Source of the DNA: Lunularia cruciata
Lineage: Eukaryota; Streptophyta; Marchantiopsida; Lunulariales; Lunulariaceae
NCBI GenBank assembly: GCA_948567375.1
Contig: OX419755.1
Span: forward strand, 27,533,001 to 27,597,000
Direction of reading: 5' to 3'
DNA length: 64,000 nucleotides
A program made the position numbers and the translations under genes. The notes under the pieces are model-generated. The model made no database searches. It saw nothing but the letters and a program-made list of their open reading frames with translations, and was not told the DNA's origin. Position 1 is the first letter of the stretch. The number at the start of each line of letters is the position of its first letter. Shown here piece by piece: positions 44,538-53,669 of the stretch.

Positions 44538-45615
44538 TCTTTGTTTTCCAAAGTGGTTTCCACCTCCTCCTCTTCAATGTGCCTCTCCATGTTGTTCAAA
44601 GATAGCCTGTACGAAGGCCGAGGGCCTCTAGGGAAACGAGTGCGACAATTGGTAGATATGTGCCCAATACGGCCACAATTGTAACAACGGTGTTGTTCTC
44701 CTCGATTCCCTTCTCCTCGTGGGACTCCATCTCTTCGTTCTTCTACTCGTTCCCGCTCTCCTTGAAGCGGCCGTGCTCCTCGATCCCGGAATCGAAGGTT
44801 GCCCAATTCTATCGGTATTGGTCCACCCATGTGTGGCATTTCTTCCCGATAATGTTGAGTGGAACTACTCCTTCACCTCCACCTAATGCTCCGGCTATTC
44901 TCTACGCACAAGCAATAGCTTCAAATACCGTGCGAGGGTTTTGCACCATGACTTCTTGGCAAATCCGCTCTTTCAACTCTCGTTTGAAATTGTCGAGAGC
45001 CTCTGCTGGACTCATGTCGGTAATTGCGACTTGTAGATCTAGAAATGCCTCCACATACTCTTGTACGCTATTCTTCTGTCTCAATCCCCGTAGTCGGGTT
45101 CAAGCCATCTGCACAGAATCCACCGATTGGAAATTCTTGAGCAGTCCTTCTTGCATTGTTGTCCATGTGACCTCCCTTCTCTCTGCCAGCATGGATCGTT
45201 CCCAAGCATCATACCATGTGAGGGCTTTATCGGTCAAGTACCCACATGCAAACACGCCTGCAGCATGCTCTGTGATCTCTGTTGAGAACAATCGAAAATA
45301 TCAATTCATTCTCGAGATCCAATTCTCCACTATTCCCATCGTACGCTGCCCCTTGTAAGGCTCGATGTTGCAGGTCTTCTTCATCCGGAGTAGCAATGTG
45401 GCTTCATCGTTGATAGGGTTCGTAGGCACGGATGCCTCTCCAAGTACTTCAGTCGCAAGTACTGGGTTTTGAGACGGCTCTTCTCCTTGCATGGCTTGAT
45501 CGTTCCTAGGGATCTGCACTTGACTTTGCAATGTCTCCATGGTCATCTTAATCTCTCGAAATTCATTCAACATCCCTTGCATTCCTTGCACCAGCTCTTG
45601 CAACTACGGATCCAT
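44528..45615 (-). pseudogene. Chromovirus gag with zinc knuckle
   Basis: The likely start ATG is at 45613-45615, followed at once by a TAG at 45604-45606. The frame then reads LQELVQGMQGMLNEF, and later ALTWYDAWERS...TWTTMQEGLLKNF, the capsid-like retrotransposon gag domain (45100-45291). After it comes CYNCGRIGHISTNC, a CX2CX4HX4C zinc knuckle, near 44690. Premature stops lie at 45301-45303, 45100-45102 and 44902-44904. Gag would package element RNA. It overlaps the protease frame by about 10 bases at 44528-44537. Confidence 0.9.
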
Positions 45616-45648
45616 GGTTCCTACAACACCCAATTGCTAACGTCTACT

Positions 45649-46078
45649 TCAATACAAAGTCAATATAATCACTCTGGAAGGCGCACGAACTATCGGAACT
45701 ACCATTGGGACCTCAAAAGCTATCACTCGTTGATAATACTCCTCACCAAAATTCCTAACCACAAAATCTCTAAACATCAATTTCGGCCTCATTACATAAT
45801 GGATTTCTACTTGAGTGTTGAAAGGGAGAGGATTTGGGACATTCATATCCATATTATCATAATAGAATGTAGATCGTGAAATCCCACTCTCTGTCATATA
45901 TCACCACAGGTAGAATCACCGGGTTTGGTGAGTTCATCACTCTGTCCATGAATTCCGCACCAAAGTGATAAACTAGCGATACTCTCATCTGCTCACGCTG
46001 GATGTACATAACCTTGATGTGGAATGGGTTTGAGAATGGAAAGCTAGGTGCTAGAAATTGTCCCCCCGGCGCATCCAT
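45649..46078 (-). pseudogene. Extra open frame between primer site and gag
   Basis: Two overlapping minus-strand frames, 45857-46078 (73 residues, MDAPGGQFLAPSFPF start) and 45649-45897 (82 residues), are offset by one base and together would encode about 140 residues. The composition is proline- and valine-rich with VSLVYHFGAEFM and FVVRNFGEEYYQRVIAFEVP. These look related to each other (HFGAEFMDRV and NFGEEYYQRV), so the protein may contain a duplicated motif. I do not recognise a family. Chromoviruses usually have only a short untranslated leader here. Confidence 0.45.
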
Positions 46079-46205
46079 CCCATCCGCTCTCTAAAGTCCT
46101 TCCTAAGTCTAGCGATTACTCTATGTTCTCCACCTCAAATTACTCAGTTTCAGTAGTTCATGCTATTCCAAGAGGGGTGATCCACTCTCTTGGACTAGAA
46201 CACTT

Positions 46206-46217
46206 GCTCTGATACCA
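46206..46217 (-). promoter_or_regulatory. Primer binding site, initiator-Met tRNA
   Basis: The minus strand reads TGGTATCAGAGC exactly, the standard complement of the plant initiator-Met tRNA 3' end, one base from the 5' LTR. Confidence 0.95.
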
Positions 46218-46218
46218 T

Positions 46219-46950
46219 TGTAATACTCCGAGGACAAGAGAAGAGAGAAAACACAGATTGCACACTCAAACATTCGATGCCTCAAGGGAGCACCTTCTCT
46301 TTATTATATAGACAAAGAGGATCTCCTCCAAGGAAGCTCCACCATAGGATTAGGGACACAGATAGGTGACATGTCAGCAAGCTCCACCCTTGGATTACTT
46401 ACTTGGATGGGTGACCTGTCTGGTCTAGGTCCTATCTGGTTGGTCAAACGAGCTTTGACCGGAGGGAATCTTTTAGGGAATCTTCATGTAGGAATCTCAG
46501 AATCACGTGAGTAAGGTACCGTTGGAAAGCTCTCGATGAGACAAACCAGAAGGAAAGGAAGGCCAGCCTTTCCTCCGTTGGGGGGGGATAAACTGCACAT
46601 TTTTTAGGCCTAATTCATGCGTTTAGGCCTCCGAAATTGCCTTCAAAGATTTCAGGCATATTTCGGTTCCTACTCTATTAGTAGAAGTCCTCTTTTGGTG
46701 ATACCTCTTTCTGATCTGTTTAGTCTATCATGTGTAACATCCTTCCATATGCTACCAAACCAATTCTCACCTTTAAATCATATGTCTAGCTATTGGTTCT
46801 AAGGTTCTCAAGTCTATTTTGGTTTCTGCCCTATTAGTAGAAGTACTCTTTTGGTGATACTTCTATCTGATCTATTTTGACCATCATGTATAACATCATT
46901 ACCAAACTGAATTTCACATCTAGATCATACGGCTAACCCTTGGTATTACA
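46219..46950 (-). repeat. Chromovirus 5' LTR
   Basis: Aligns end to end with 40345-41087. A 9-bp deletion near 46900 (AACATCATTACC against AACATCATTCTAGATGTTACC) and other indels make it shorter. TATATAATAAAG on the minus strand near 46308 is the likely TATA box. Confidence 0.95.
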
Positions 46951-46955
46951 CCAGG

Positions 46956-47878
46956 TGTTACTACGGCAGACGAGAGAAAGTCTATCCTCACGAGCACGAG
47001 AGGGTTTTCCATCGTTTGCTTCACTTTCGTCAGATTGGACTAGAGGTCTACAGTCTTCCTTGATGGAGCGACCGTGTGAGCATACGCTACATTCTCTCTT
47101 AGTTGACTCGTCCATTCCTCATGCTACTAGAGCACGTCTACGCTCTTGCTCCGACAAGGGTGCAGGCTAGTGGATCCTAGCTCGACCATGGATTAGGGCT
47201 TTCCGACTCGCACCGGCTACTTTCTCTACAGCGATGAGGTTTCGCCTAGGTTTGGTCCACCCATCTGCATCTTCACTACTCACTTGTGAGTGTGGTTCCA
47301 CACTAGATGCAGCGGCAGTCCACATGACACAGTGTCCTTTTGGAGGACAGAGGATAGCTACACATGATGCAATTAGAGACATAGTCTTTGCTATGGCACG
47401 AGAGAGTGGATACTTAGCTTGGATGGAACATTCGTATGCGTTGCAGACGACACGTGTCAGGGCAGACTTATACTTGGTCCGAGATGATCAGGTGACAGTA
47501 GCGGATGTCGTGGTCACGGACCCTACACGGGATACAGTTTCGGAGGGAGTGATTACCCATCCCCCTGGATGGGCGGCGAGTGCAACAGCAGGTCGCAAGG
47601 TCTCCAAGTATAGGGGCATGCAGCGAGGTCACCTCTTTGTTCCTCTAGCCTTGGAGTTATATGAAACGATGGACACGGCATTTGACACATTTGACACATT
47701 TGTCAGGGAGTTCGCGAGAGCTTATCATGTTAGGCGTCAGGGGGTACCACTCTCACTCTCATACTTTGTAGCTTATTGTAGACAGTGTGTGTCCATTGCT
47801 CTACAGAGGGCAGTGGCTGGTGCAATCCATAGGAGAGCAATCACATTAGGTGATGTTTGTTCAGATGCTCAGTTGTGA
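46956..47878 (+). pseudogene. Non-LTR retrotransposon C-terminus: CCHC finger and REL endonuclease
   Basis: A plus-strand frame runs from 46958 to the TGA at 47876-47878 with one internal TAG at 47168-47170. From the Met at 47234, residues 18-34 form a C-X1-C-X9-H-X3-C finger (CEC...H...C) followed by GGQRIATHDAIRD. Residues 76-91 read RAD, twelve residues, then D in VADVVVTDP. That is the (R/K)PD-X12-14-(D/E) core of the restriction-endonuclease-like nuclease in R2-type LINEs, except that Pro is Ala. Such enzymes nick the target to prime reverse transcription. The C-terminal helix ends SYFVAYCRQCVSIALQRAVAGAIHR. No reverse transcriptase is present upstream, so the copy is 5'-truncated or internally deleted, and a chromovirus sits at its left edge. 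Confidence 0.75.
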
Positions 47879-48043
47879 AGTTGTGTGTAGACCGTACGAC
47901 TTGCATAGCTCGGATATCTTAGGTGCGGTAGGGCAGATTTCTCATACAGACTCTATTGGGGCTTAGCCCCATGTTACCTTTTTTGTCTCTCCCTTGTACG
48001 GCTTGATGGGATCTTCCCATCCTTCATTTTTCCTAAGCGGTCG
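47879..48043 (+). mobile_element. LINE 3' UTR with two-hairpin tail box (copy 4)
   Basis: After the stop codon there are 69 bases, then AGACTCTATTGGGGCTTAGC... through two hairpins, GGGGC-TTA-GCCCC and GATGGG-ATCTT-CCCATC, joined by a T-rich run and CTCTCCCTTGTACGGC. It ends at CGGTCG. TTAAATTATTATT at 48055-48067 repeats the sequence at the left edge of the insertion. There is no poly(A). The box probably is the RNA structure recognised by the LINE reverse transcriptase. That is inference. Confidence 0.75.
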
Positions 48044-49413
48044 TCTCTTTCTCCTTAAATTATTATTGGAAGAAGCTACTGTATATAGGTACTCAATGTC
48101 CTAAACCCGAATACTTTCTTCTGTGCTCAATTACAGGGCTCTAAATTGCAGGCAGTACAATGTAGCCGGGTCATGACTTGGAGTGTATTCTGCTATCCTG
48201 CTGCGATATACGTTCTTACTTCAATTCTCTCATCAGTACGATTCTAAGATGGGTAGGATCATACTTATAAGGACTAGCGCGGTAGATTTCCAAGCGTGTC
48301 TCTCACTGATCAACATTCATATTTGTAAAGTTCAACCCGATTCATGATCTTTTCGGTGAATTACTTATCGCACTAGTCAAGCTTGCAGATATTTCCGTCT
48401 GATGAAATTTCCCAAGTTTCCACTGGAAGGTGGCTATGATCATACTCTTCAAAGAATCCAATTGACTCCGTAGATTTGCTCCTTTGTCCCTGGTCGGCTG
48501 AATTCTCTTCTTCAAACTTTCACTCTATCCACTTACAGCAGATCGTGCACATCGCACTAGTCAAGCATGGCGAAACTTCCCATCTGCTGAAGATTCCGAG
48601 CCCAGTGTCCAACTTCTCTTTTGAGGAATAGTGATGCTTAGACATTACGTGACCCCGGAATTGGTTGGGTAGTAAAGTAAGAGAATATAATCCGTGAAGT
48701 ACGTCAAAATTTTGATCCATAAGAAACATTGATGTTACTGACTTCATGCTCCTGCTCCTGATTGTTCTTCCTGGCATGCTGCGACCAGAGCACAAGGGTA
48801 ATTTATGTGATTCGCTACAATTTATGAATCACATGGCCTGATAATTCATCTGTCAGTCGTGAGATGTGGTCGCCTACAATTACAAATGTCAAAGCTACTA
48901 GAACGTGTGATATCTATACGCTTGTGTTCAGCAGTTCAATTTTGGAACAGAGCGAAACTACCAAGAAAGATTTCTAGCTTGATGTGCTATAGAGGTACAC
49001 TGCATAGCGTACATCACTGTAGCTCAAACAGATTTACACAAGTCAATGAGGCAGAGATGTACCGAGCCTGTGTTCCAAGAGTTGTAAAGTAAGCCAATGG
49101 TTTCTGTCATTGGAGAATTTCATCATCTGGTTGTGCAACCATTTGAATTTGATGAGCAAACTGCACATATGATTTCGTCCATTGCAGAAGGCTTCTGATA
49201 TAGGAAAGTCTGCAATTGTTACAGTGGCGGGGAATGTGGAAGCAAACAAGTGATTCAAATAAGCAAACGGAGGAAGAAAAAAATCTGAGATACAGTCCCC
49301 ACGTCTACAAACCCAAAACTATTCGTCGCCTTGAAGGCGATGAATAGTTTTGTATTAAATCTTAACCCTTCAATTATCTCATCCAGGTTATTCCAGGATA
49401 ATTTGTAAATATT
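48044..49413. other. CpG-retaining non-coding stretch
   Basis: No domain was recognised. The stretch contains the hairpin at 49315-49351. Two phrases (ACTAGTCAAGC with TCGCAC before it) recur near 48372 and 48558. Confidence 0.5.
49315..49351. repeat. 18-bp inverted repeat with one-base loop
   Basis: AAAACTATTCGTCGCCTT, G, then its reverse complement with a single mismatch (G:T). Confidence 0.85.
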
Positions 49414-49540
49414 ATACAGTAGGCGACCGCGTAGGAAAACCGAAGGATGGGAAGACCCCATCAAGCCGTACAACGGAGAGAAAAAAAAGAAAAAAAAAAG
49501 GTAACATGGGGCTAAGCCCCAATAGAGTCTATAGTCTATA
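49414..49540 (-). mobile_element. Solo tail box (copy 5) with 12-bp target duplication
   Basis: A reverse-orientation box from AGGCGACCGCGTAGG to AATAGAGTCTATAGTC keeps both hairpins and has a long A-run. TTTGTAAATATT at 49402-49413 and 49541-49552 flanks it exactly. The insert is about 127 bp and carries no LINE coding sequence, so it is a complete short retroposed copy. Confidence 0.85.
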
Positions 49541-49797
49541 TTTGTAAATATTTGGGTAGATGCTTTTTAGCAGACGAACCAAGTCGTAATGTGTTTCATA
49601 ATTTTCATTCTTATGCTGTACATTCTTATACTTAAAAGTTGATTGTCAAGGCTCCGTGTTTGCAAGTTATGATCTTGTCAATATCAAACGTACCCTGGTA
49701 CATATAAAATGCAATTGTGAGACACCAAAACCAACGTAAAATTTATAATATTGAATTATTCTTTTTTCTTCAGTGTTTTCCTTTTGAGCTCTACACA

Positions 49798-50110
49798 CTT
49801 TCGTTTGGCTGAACTCCAGTCCGTACCTGGCCCAATTCCCATCCGGACCAAAACTCGCATCTCTTCTCGGTGAACTCCCGTCCCGGGCTTCGAGCGGAAT
49901 TCCCCATCCGACCCGATTGTCCAATTTTCTCTGGCTAAACTCCTGTCCCTTTTTCTGGCTGAATTCGGTGGGGCCGAGTCCCCACCAAACTTGAATATCG
50001 AACTTCTTTTGCTGAAACTCCAGGCTAAGCCTACAATCTTCTGCTCAGAGTTAAATTCCAGTCCGGCCGGAAACTTCGGGTCAAATTCTTCGTCCAGCTT
50101 GAAAGTTTAA
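49798..50110. repeat. Degenerate GCTGAACTCC repeats
   Basis: GGCTGAACTCCAGTCC at about 49807, GGTGAACTCCCGTCCC at 49869, GGCTAAACTCCTGTCCC at 49933, GGCTGAATTC at 49957 and GCTGAAACTCCAGGC at 50010. Each is followed by a CCGG- or CCC-rich phrase. Spacing is uneven (61, 64, 24 and 53 bp). Confidence 0.6.
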
Positions 50111-51437
50111 TTTCTTCGACGAGTTGCTCGGACCTCCGCTTAGAATGTTCCGGTAGAATGTTCAATAATTTTCACTTTCATCCAAATTTTGGTTTAACCT
50201 TACAATGCCGCCCCGGCCAGGACATATATGATCTGTTCTTAAGCACAACAATGTCCGAAAATGCTATATTCCATGTGAATCCTAAATTGATCATCGTCCT
50301 CCAGAACATTCGAATGACGATCAACTTAAAAATCCTCAAATTCATAAAATTAGACTCCATTTTCTAGTGACCATCATAAACAACTATGAACTTTCCTGAA
50401 AACGGATCTGTTATTACAATAGATAACCACAAAAAGTATTATCTAGCTGTTCATGAAATTGAGTACCAAGTAAGACTTACCCAGACATCAAGCAGAAAAT
50501 GGTGATACTAACTCTTTCTGTCAACTTGGGGTACCGTCAAATCTTTTATCAAGTTTTGGAGTACGGGTAAAATCTATCTCTAATTAATGTACAATCAAAT
50601 TTTCTAGCGGGATCTCTCAAAAGTAGATCATGAAAGAAAATTGAAGGATATTTATCATCAACTATTTTCGGTAACCAAGTTTGAATTGATTTGGAAATCC
50701 AAAGTTTTTTTACACATAAAAGATTTTACTTCATCTGGAAGACAACAGGGGGTTTCAGAAAGGAGTGTTCTACGTCCTAGATGTTGGTCATGGGAGATCT
50801 ACGGGAGATCCCGTAAACTATTAGGGGATGAGGGGCAGGGTACCTGAAATATAGGGGAAAATTTCACGTCTCTTTATAACTTTTATTGATCCTAAAAAAT
50901 ATAATTTCTAATTTATATGGATTATGGCTGTTTGTAAACGTTAAGGATATAAAATGTCGATCAATATTTACATTAAAAAAGTAACGAAAACTTTAAAAAA
51001 AATTATGATCACTGTTCATAAACATCCTCGATTTATTTTCGATTTTTCATAAGTTCAAATTTGAAAGCGGTTTCAAATTTGAATTGTTAATTCTCTCTTC
51101 TAACTAACTGGAACCACAAGTAGTGAATAGCTGACGAATCTGAACGAGTACCTGCATCATCTTCCAAGGAACTCGTGGGACTATAGCCACCCCGACGTCC
51201 AATGTTGTGACTTAACATGTCATGTGTTGGTAATCTGCGAAGTGTCTTCCCGTTTGTGTGAAAACAAATATGAAAGACAATGCCGTCAACTCTTGGAAAA
51301 CAGCTCACTTTAGATCAATCTTTTGCTGCTGTCGTCCTTGATGCTTCCCGCTCACAGGAGGACCGGACCGCAACTACCTATACAAACGAGAACTCCGAAA
51401 CTTCAAGGCTTTTAAAAGTATATTTTCCATCATTCAA
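50111..51437. other. CpG-retaining non-coding stretch
   Basis: No gene was recognised. The Harbinger-like 14-mer lies at 50748. A plus-strand frame from 51280 runs through the tail box at 51.44 kb to 51705 and is therefore not a real gene. Confidence 0.5.
50748..50761 (+). repeat. Harbinger-like terminal 14-mer without an element
   Basis: GGGGGTTTCAGAAA is identical to the first 14 bases of the Harbinger end at 62538, but the following bases do not match the Harbinger leader. Confidence 0.4.
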
Positions 51438-51548
51438 TATTTGGGGCTTAGCCACATTTTTCTTTTTTTTTCTTTTTTTTCTCTCCCTTGATGGGGTCTT
51501 GATGGGTCATCCCATCCTTCGTTTTTTCTACGCGGTCGCCTTTACTAC
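51438..51548 (+). mobile_element. Solo tail box (copy 6) with 15-bp target duplication
   Basis: A plus-orientation box with GGGGCTTAGCC, a T-rich run, CTCTCCCTTG, a rearranged second hairpin (GATGGGTCATCCCATCC) and the end CGCGGTCGCC. TTTTCCATCATTCAA at 51423-51437 and TTTTCCATCAATCAA at 51549-51563 flank it with one mismatch. There is no LINE coding sequence. Confidence 0.85.
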
Positions 51549-51563
51549 TTTTCCATCAATCAA

Positions 51564-53640
51564 GCGCCTTTTGGGCCATAATCGTGCAACCATGCATGAT
51601 CTAGTAGATCAGATTCTGAATAGCGAGGTTGTAAAGAAGATGCTGAATAGCAAGGTTGTAAAAGTGGTCCGGTATCGGGTTATGTATAAAGAAATGCAGT
51701 CGTGAAATATAAGGAATTCATGAGTTTTACGAAAGTTTAGTAGCTTAAATGATTCGCTTGTTTGGTAATCGAGTCTCATATTTGAGTTCGACCAACCCCT
51801 ATGCGCCCGTGTGCTCCTTTGAAAGACCGAGTTGAAAAGTTGAAATCGGTATAACACTAATGGATCGACATTATCAAAGTACTCACCAGTACTTCAGCTA
51901 TCGAGCGATCGAGCTGAAGCAGCCTTTGTGAATGTAACAGGAATGAAGCATATGGTTATATGTATCGCTTGTGACGGCGACTGGATTGCGACAATCTTTC
52001 AATTGTTGATCCGAATTAGGAGGATTTGGAACCCACGGCGATTTTACTCCTCTGCAGAACAAGGGAAATTTAAAGAAGCTGTCTCCGAATTGCAGAGCCA
52101 ACTAGAATGGACGTGGCCATGTCAAGGTATAGGGTGCGGTCAAATATATCTCTGTATCAGATTTCTTCCTTCTTTTGTACACAAACGACGTCGCCGACAC
52201 CACGTGCAAGGGTTCCTTGCGCACTAGTTATTATATGTTATAGAACTTATGGATACAGTGGCAGTAGCCTACGTATTAGTGACAACATGCAGTTGTGGAA
52301 CTTCGAATAACGAGATGAGTGAAGACCTCCAATGTCGAGAGCATACGACGACCTGTAGAGTTTCTTTTTAGCAAAACTTCTAAAAGCTATGTGGTACAGA
52401 TCTTGTCAAAATATATCTTGTTCAGTCCTTGGCCTTTCCATCTCCCAAACATAGCCAATGTATAGACTGTGGTAAGCTCGAGCTCCAAACTATACGCCAA
52501 GAAATTTACAAGTACCCTTTTCTTTTCCCGTCATGTTCTTTGAAGAAACTATCGGTTTCAGACCTCAAGAATGTGATAAACTCAAAGCATCATCTGATTC
52601 ACATATACGTGCATGGTCAATCATATTATTAGTTCTAAAAGGACATTGCTTGAACGAAGACTCGACTCTTTTAATGTGGGCCTTTTCACTCCCCTGGTCT
52701 GCTAAAAAAGTCCGGCAGTATCACGACCCACATCATGCTCAGCTCAATACGTCTCTCAAAAAGTTGGTATCCTTTTGCGTGTACTAAGTCAACCATCCTT
52801 CATGATCAAAAGGTCAACATCACGGAATCCAAAATGCAACAATTTAACCCCATGAGAATTATGTTTCCCGTCAGAAAGTCACATCAAGTTGCAGTCAAAG
52901 AACATCCATGCTAATCTAAAGAAACGATCGTCAATGTCTATATGTTGCTCCCAAAAGTATAGAAACCTTGATTTCAGATTGAAAGCCTTCAAACTAACAT
53001 CCAAATTTTTTTCCAATCATTAACAAGTGCGAGACAGCAAAATACAAGTCGAGACTATATACCATTACTCTTCGCTAAGGAAAGTGATAGGTGTTTCCTA
53101 CATATTATATTTGTTATTTATTTACCTGAATGACGATATCACTTGCACGACTTGGAAAAAATTCGAGATGTTACAAAAAGGATTCCGTATTATATCCCCA
53201 CTTGCATCATGTGGAATCGTGGATCCAATTGGAGATTGTGAGTTTGATTTGTTAGCACGTCGGATCCCATGCATTCACTTCGATATACCTCTAAGGTTGA
53301 AGAAATGCTCTTCGAGATACTTACTGAATTTGATATTTAATTGACCCTGATGTTATAGAAGAAAATAACATACAACGTAGCATGCAAGACGAAACTTCTC
53401 TCCATTCTAGATTTAAAGTGTGGTTTGGAAATCTGTGTGGGGTACACATTTTTGCTGAACTTGCGATTGTTTTTGTTTGTTTTATGTTTTATAGTTAAGA
53501 GAAGGAATTCTAATTTTTATGGGAAGAAACTTACTTCCGGTTACTTACGGTTTGTATTCTTTGGATTTATCTTTGTAATGATGAGGTATAAAGAACTGAG
53601 CTGCAAAGTCTCTGAGAATACAAGGAAGTGGACATGAAGA
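51564..53640. other. CpG-retaining non-coding stretch, right end of the tract
   Basis: Frames up to 105 codons (53027-53344 plus) show no domain. CG becomes rare again from about 53.6 kb, where the next, purine-rich block starts. Confidence 0.5.
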
Positions 53641-53669
53641 AGGTAGTGTGAGGGACTCAAGTACAAAGA

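Larger units (their letters stand above)
40345..46950 (-). mobile_element. Ty3/gypsy chromovirus, nearly complete, inserted in the LINE
   Basis: LTRs of 743 and 732 bp both begin TGTAATACTCC and end GGTATTACA on the plus strand. They are flanked by the identical 5-bp duplication CCAGG at 40340-40344 and 46951-46955. A polypurine tract, an initiator-Met primer site, gag, protease, reverse transcriptase, RNase H, integrase and chromodomain are all present in chromovirus order on the minus strand. About seven stops and one frameshift make it inactive. The LTRs differ by roughly one base in twenty by eye, mostly transitions, so it is younger than the other gypsy copies here. Confidence 0.97.

Noticed and set aside
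44660-45358. Plus-strand open frame of 232 codons
   Set aside because: It is antisense to the chromovirus gag, which shows a zinc knuckle and gag-domain motifs on the other strand.
47950-48000. Rho-independent terminator (GC hairpin followed by T-run)
   Set aside because: The context is a eukaryotic retrotransposon tail, and the box is mobile in both orientations.
47948-48043. Hammerhead or HDV-type ribozyme in the tail box
   Set aside because: The CTGATGA and GAAA core of a hammerhead is absent, and no nested double pseudoknot was found by eye. A structure search would be needed.
36598-50761. One large DNA transposon bounded by TTTCTGAAACCCCC and GGGGGTTTCAGAAA
   Set aside because: The left member is better explained as the right end of the 28.1-36.6 kb Harbinger element. 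No transposase or duplication supports a 14-kb element.
51280-51705. Plus-strand open frame of 141 codons
   Set aside because: It runs through a retroposed tail box and a low-complexity T-run. No motif.
36618-53640. Organellar DNA insertion as the explanation of the CpG-rich tract
   Set aside because: No mitochondrial or plastid gene, tRNA or rRNA segment was recognised. Still possible, but unsupported from sequence alone.
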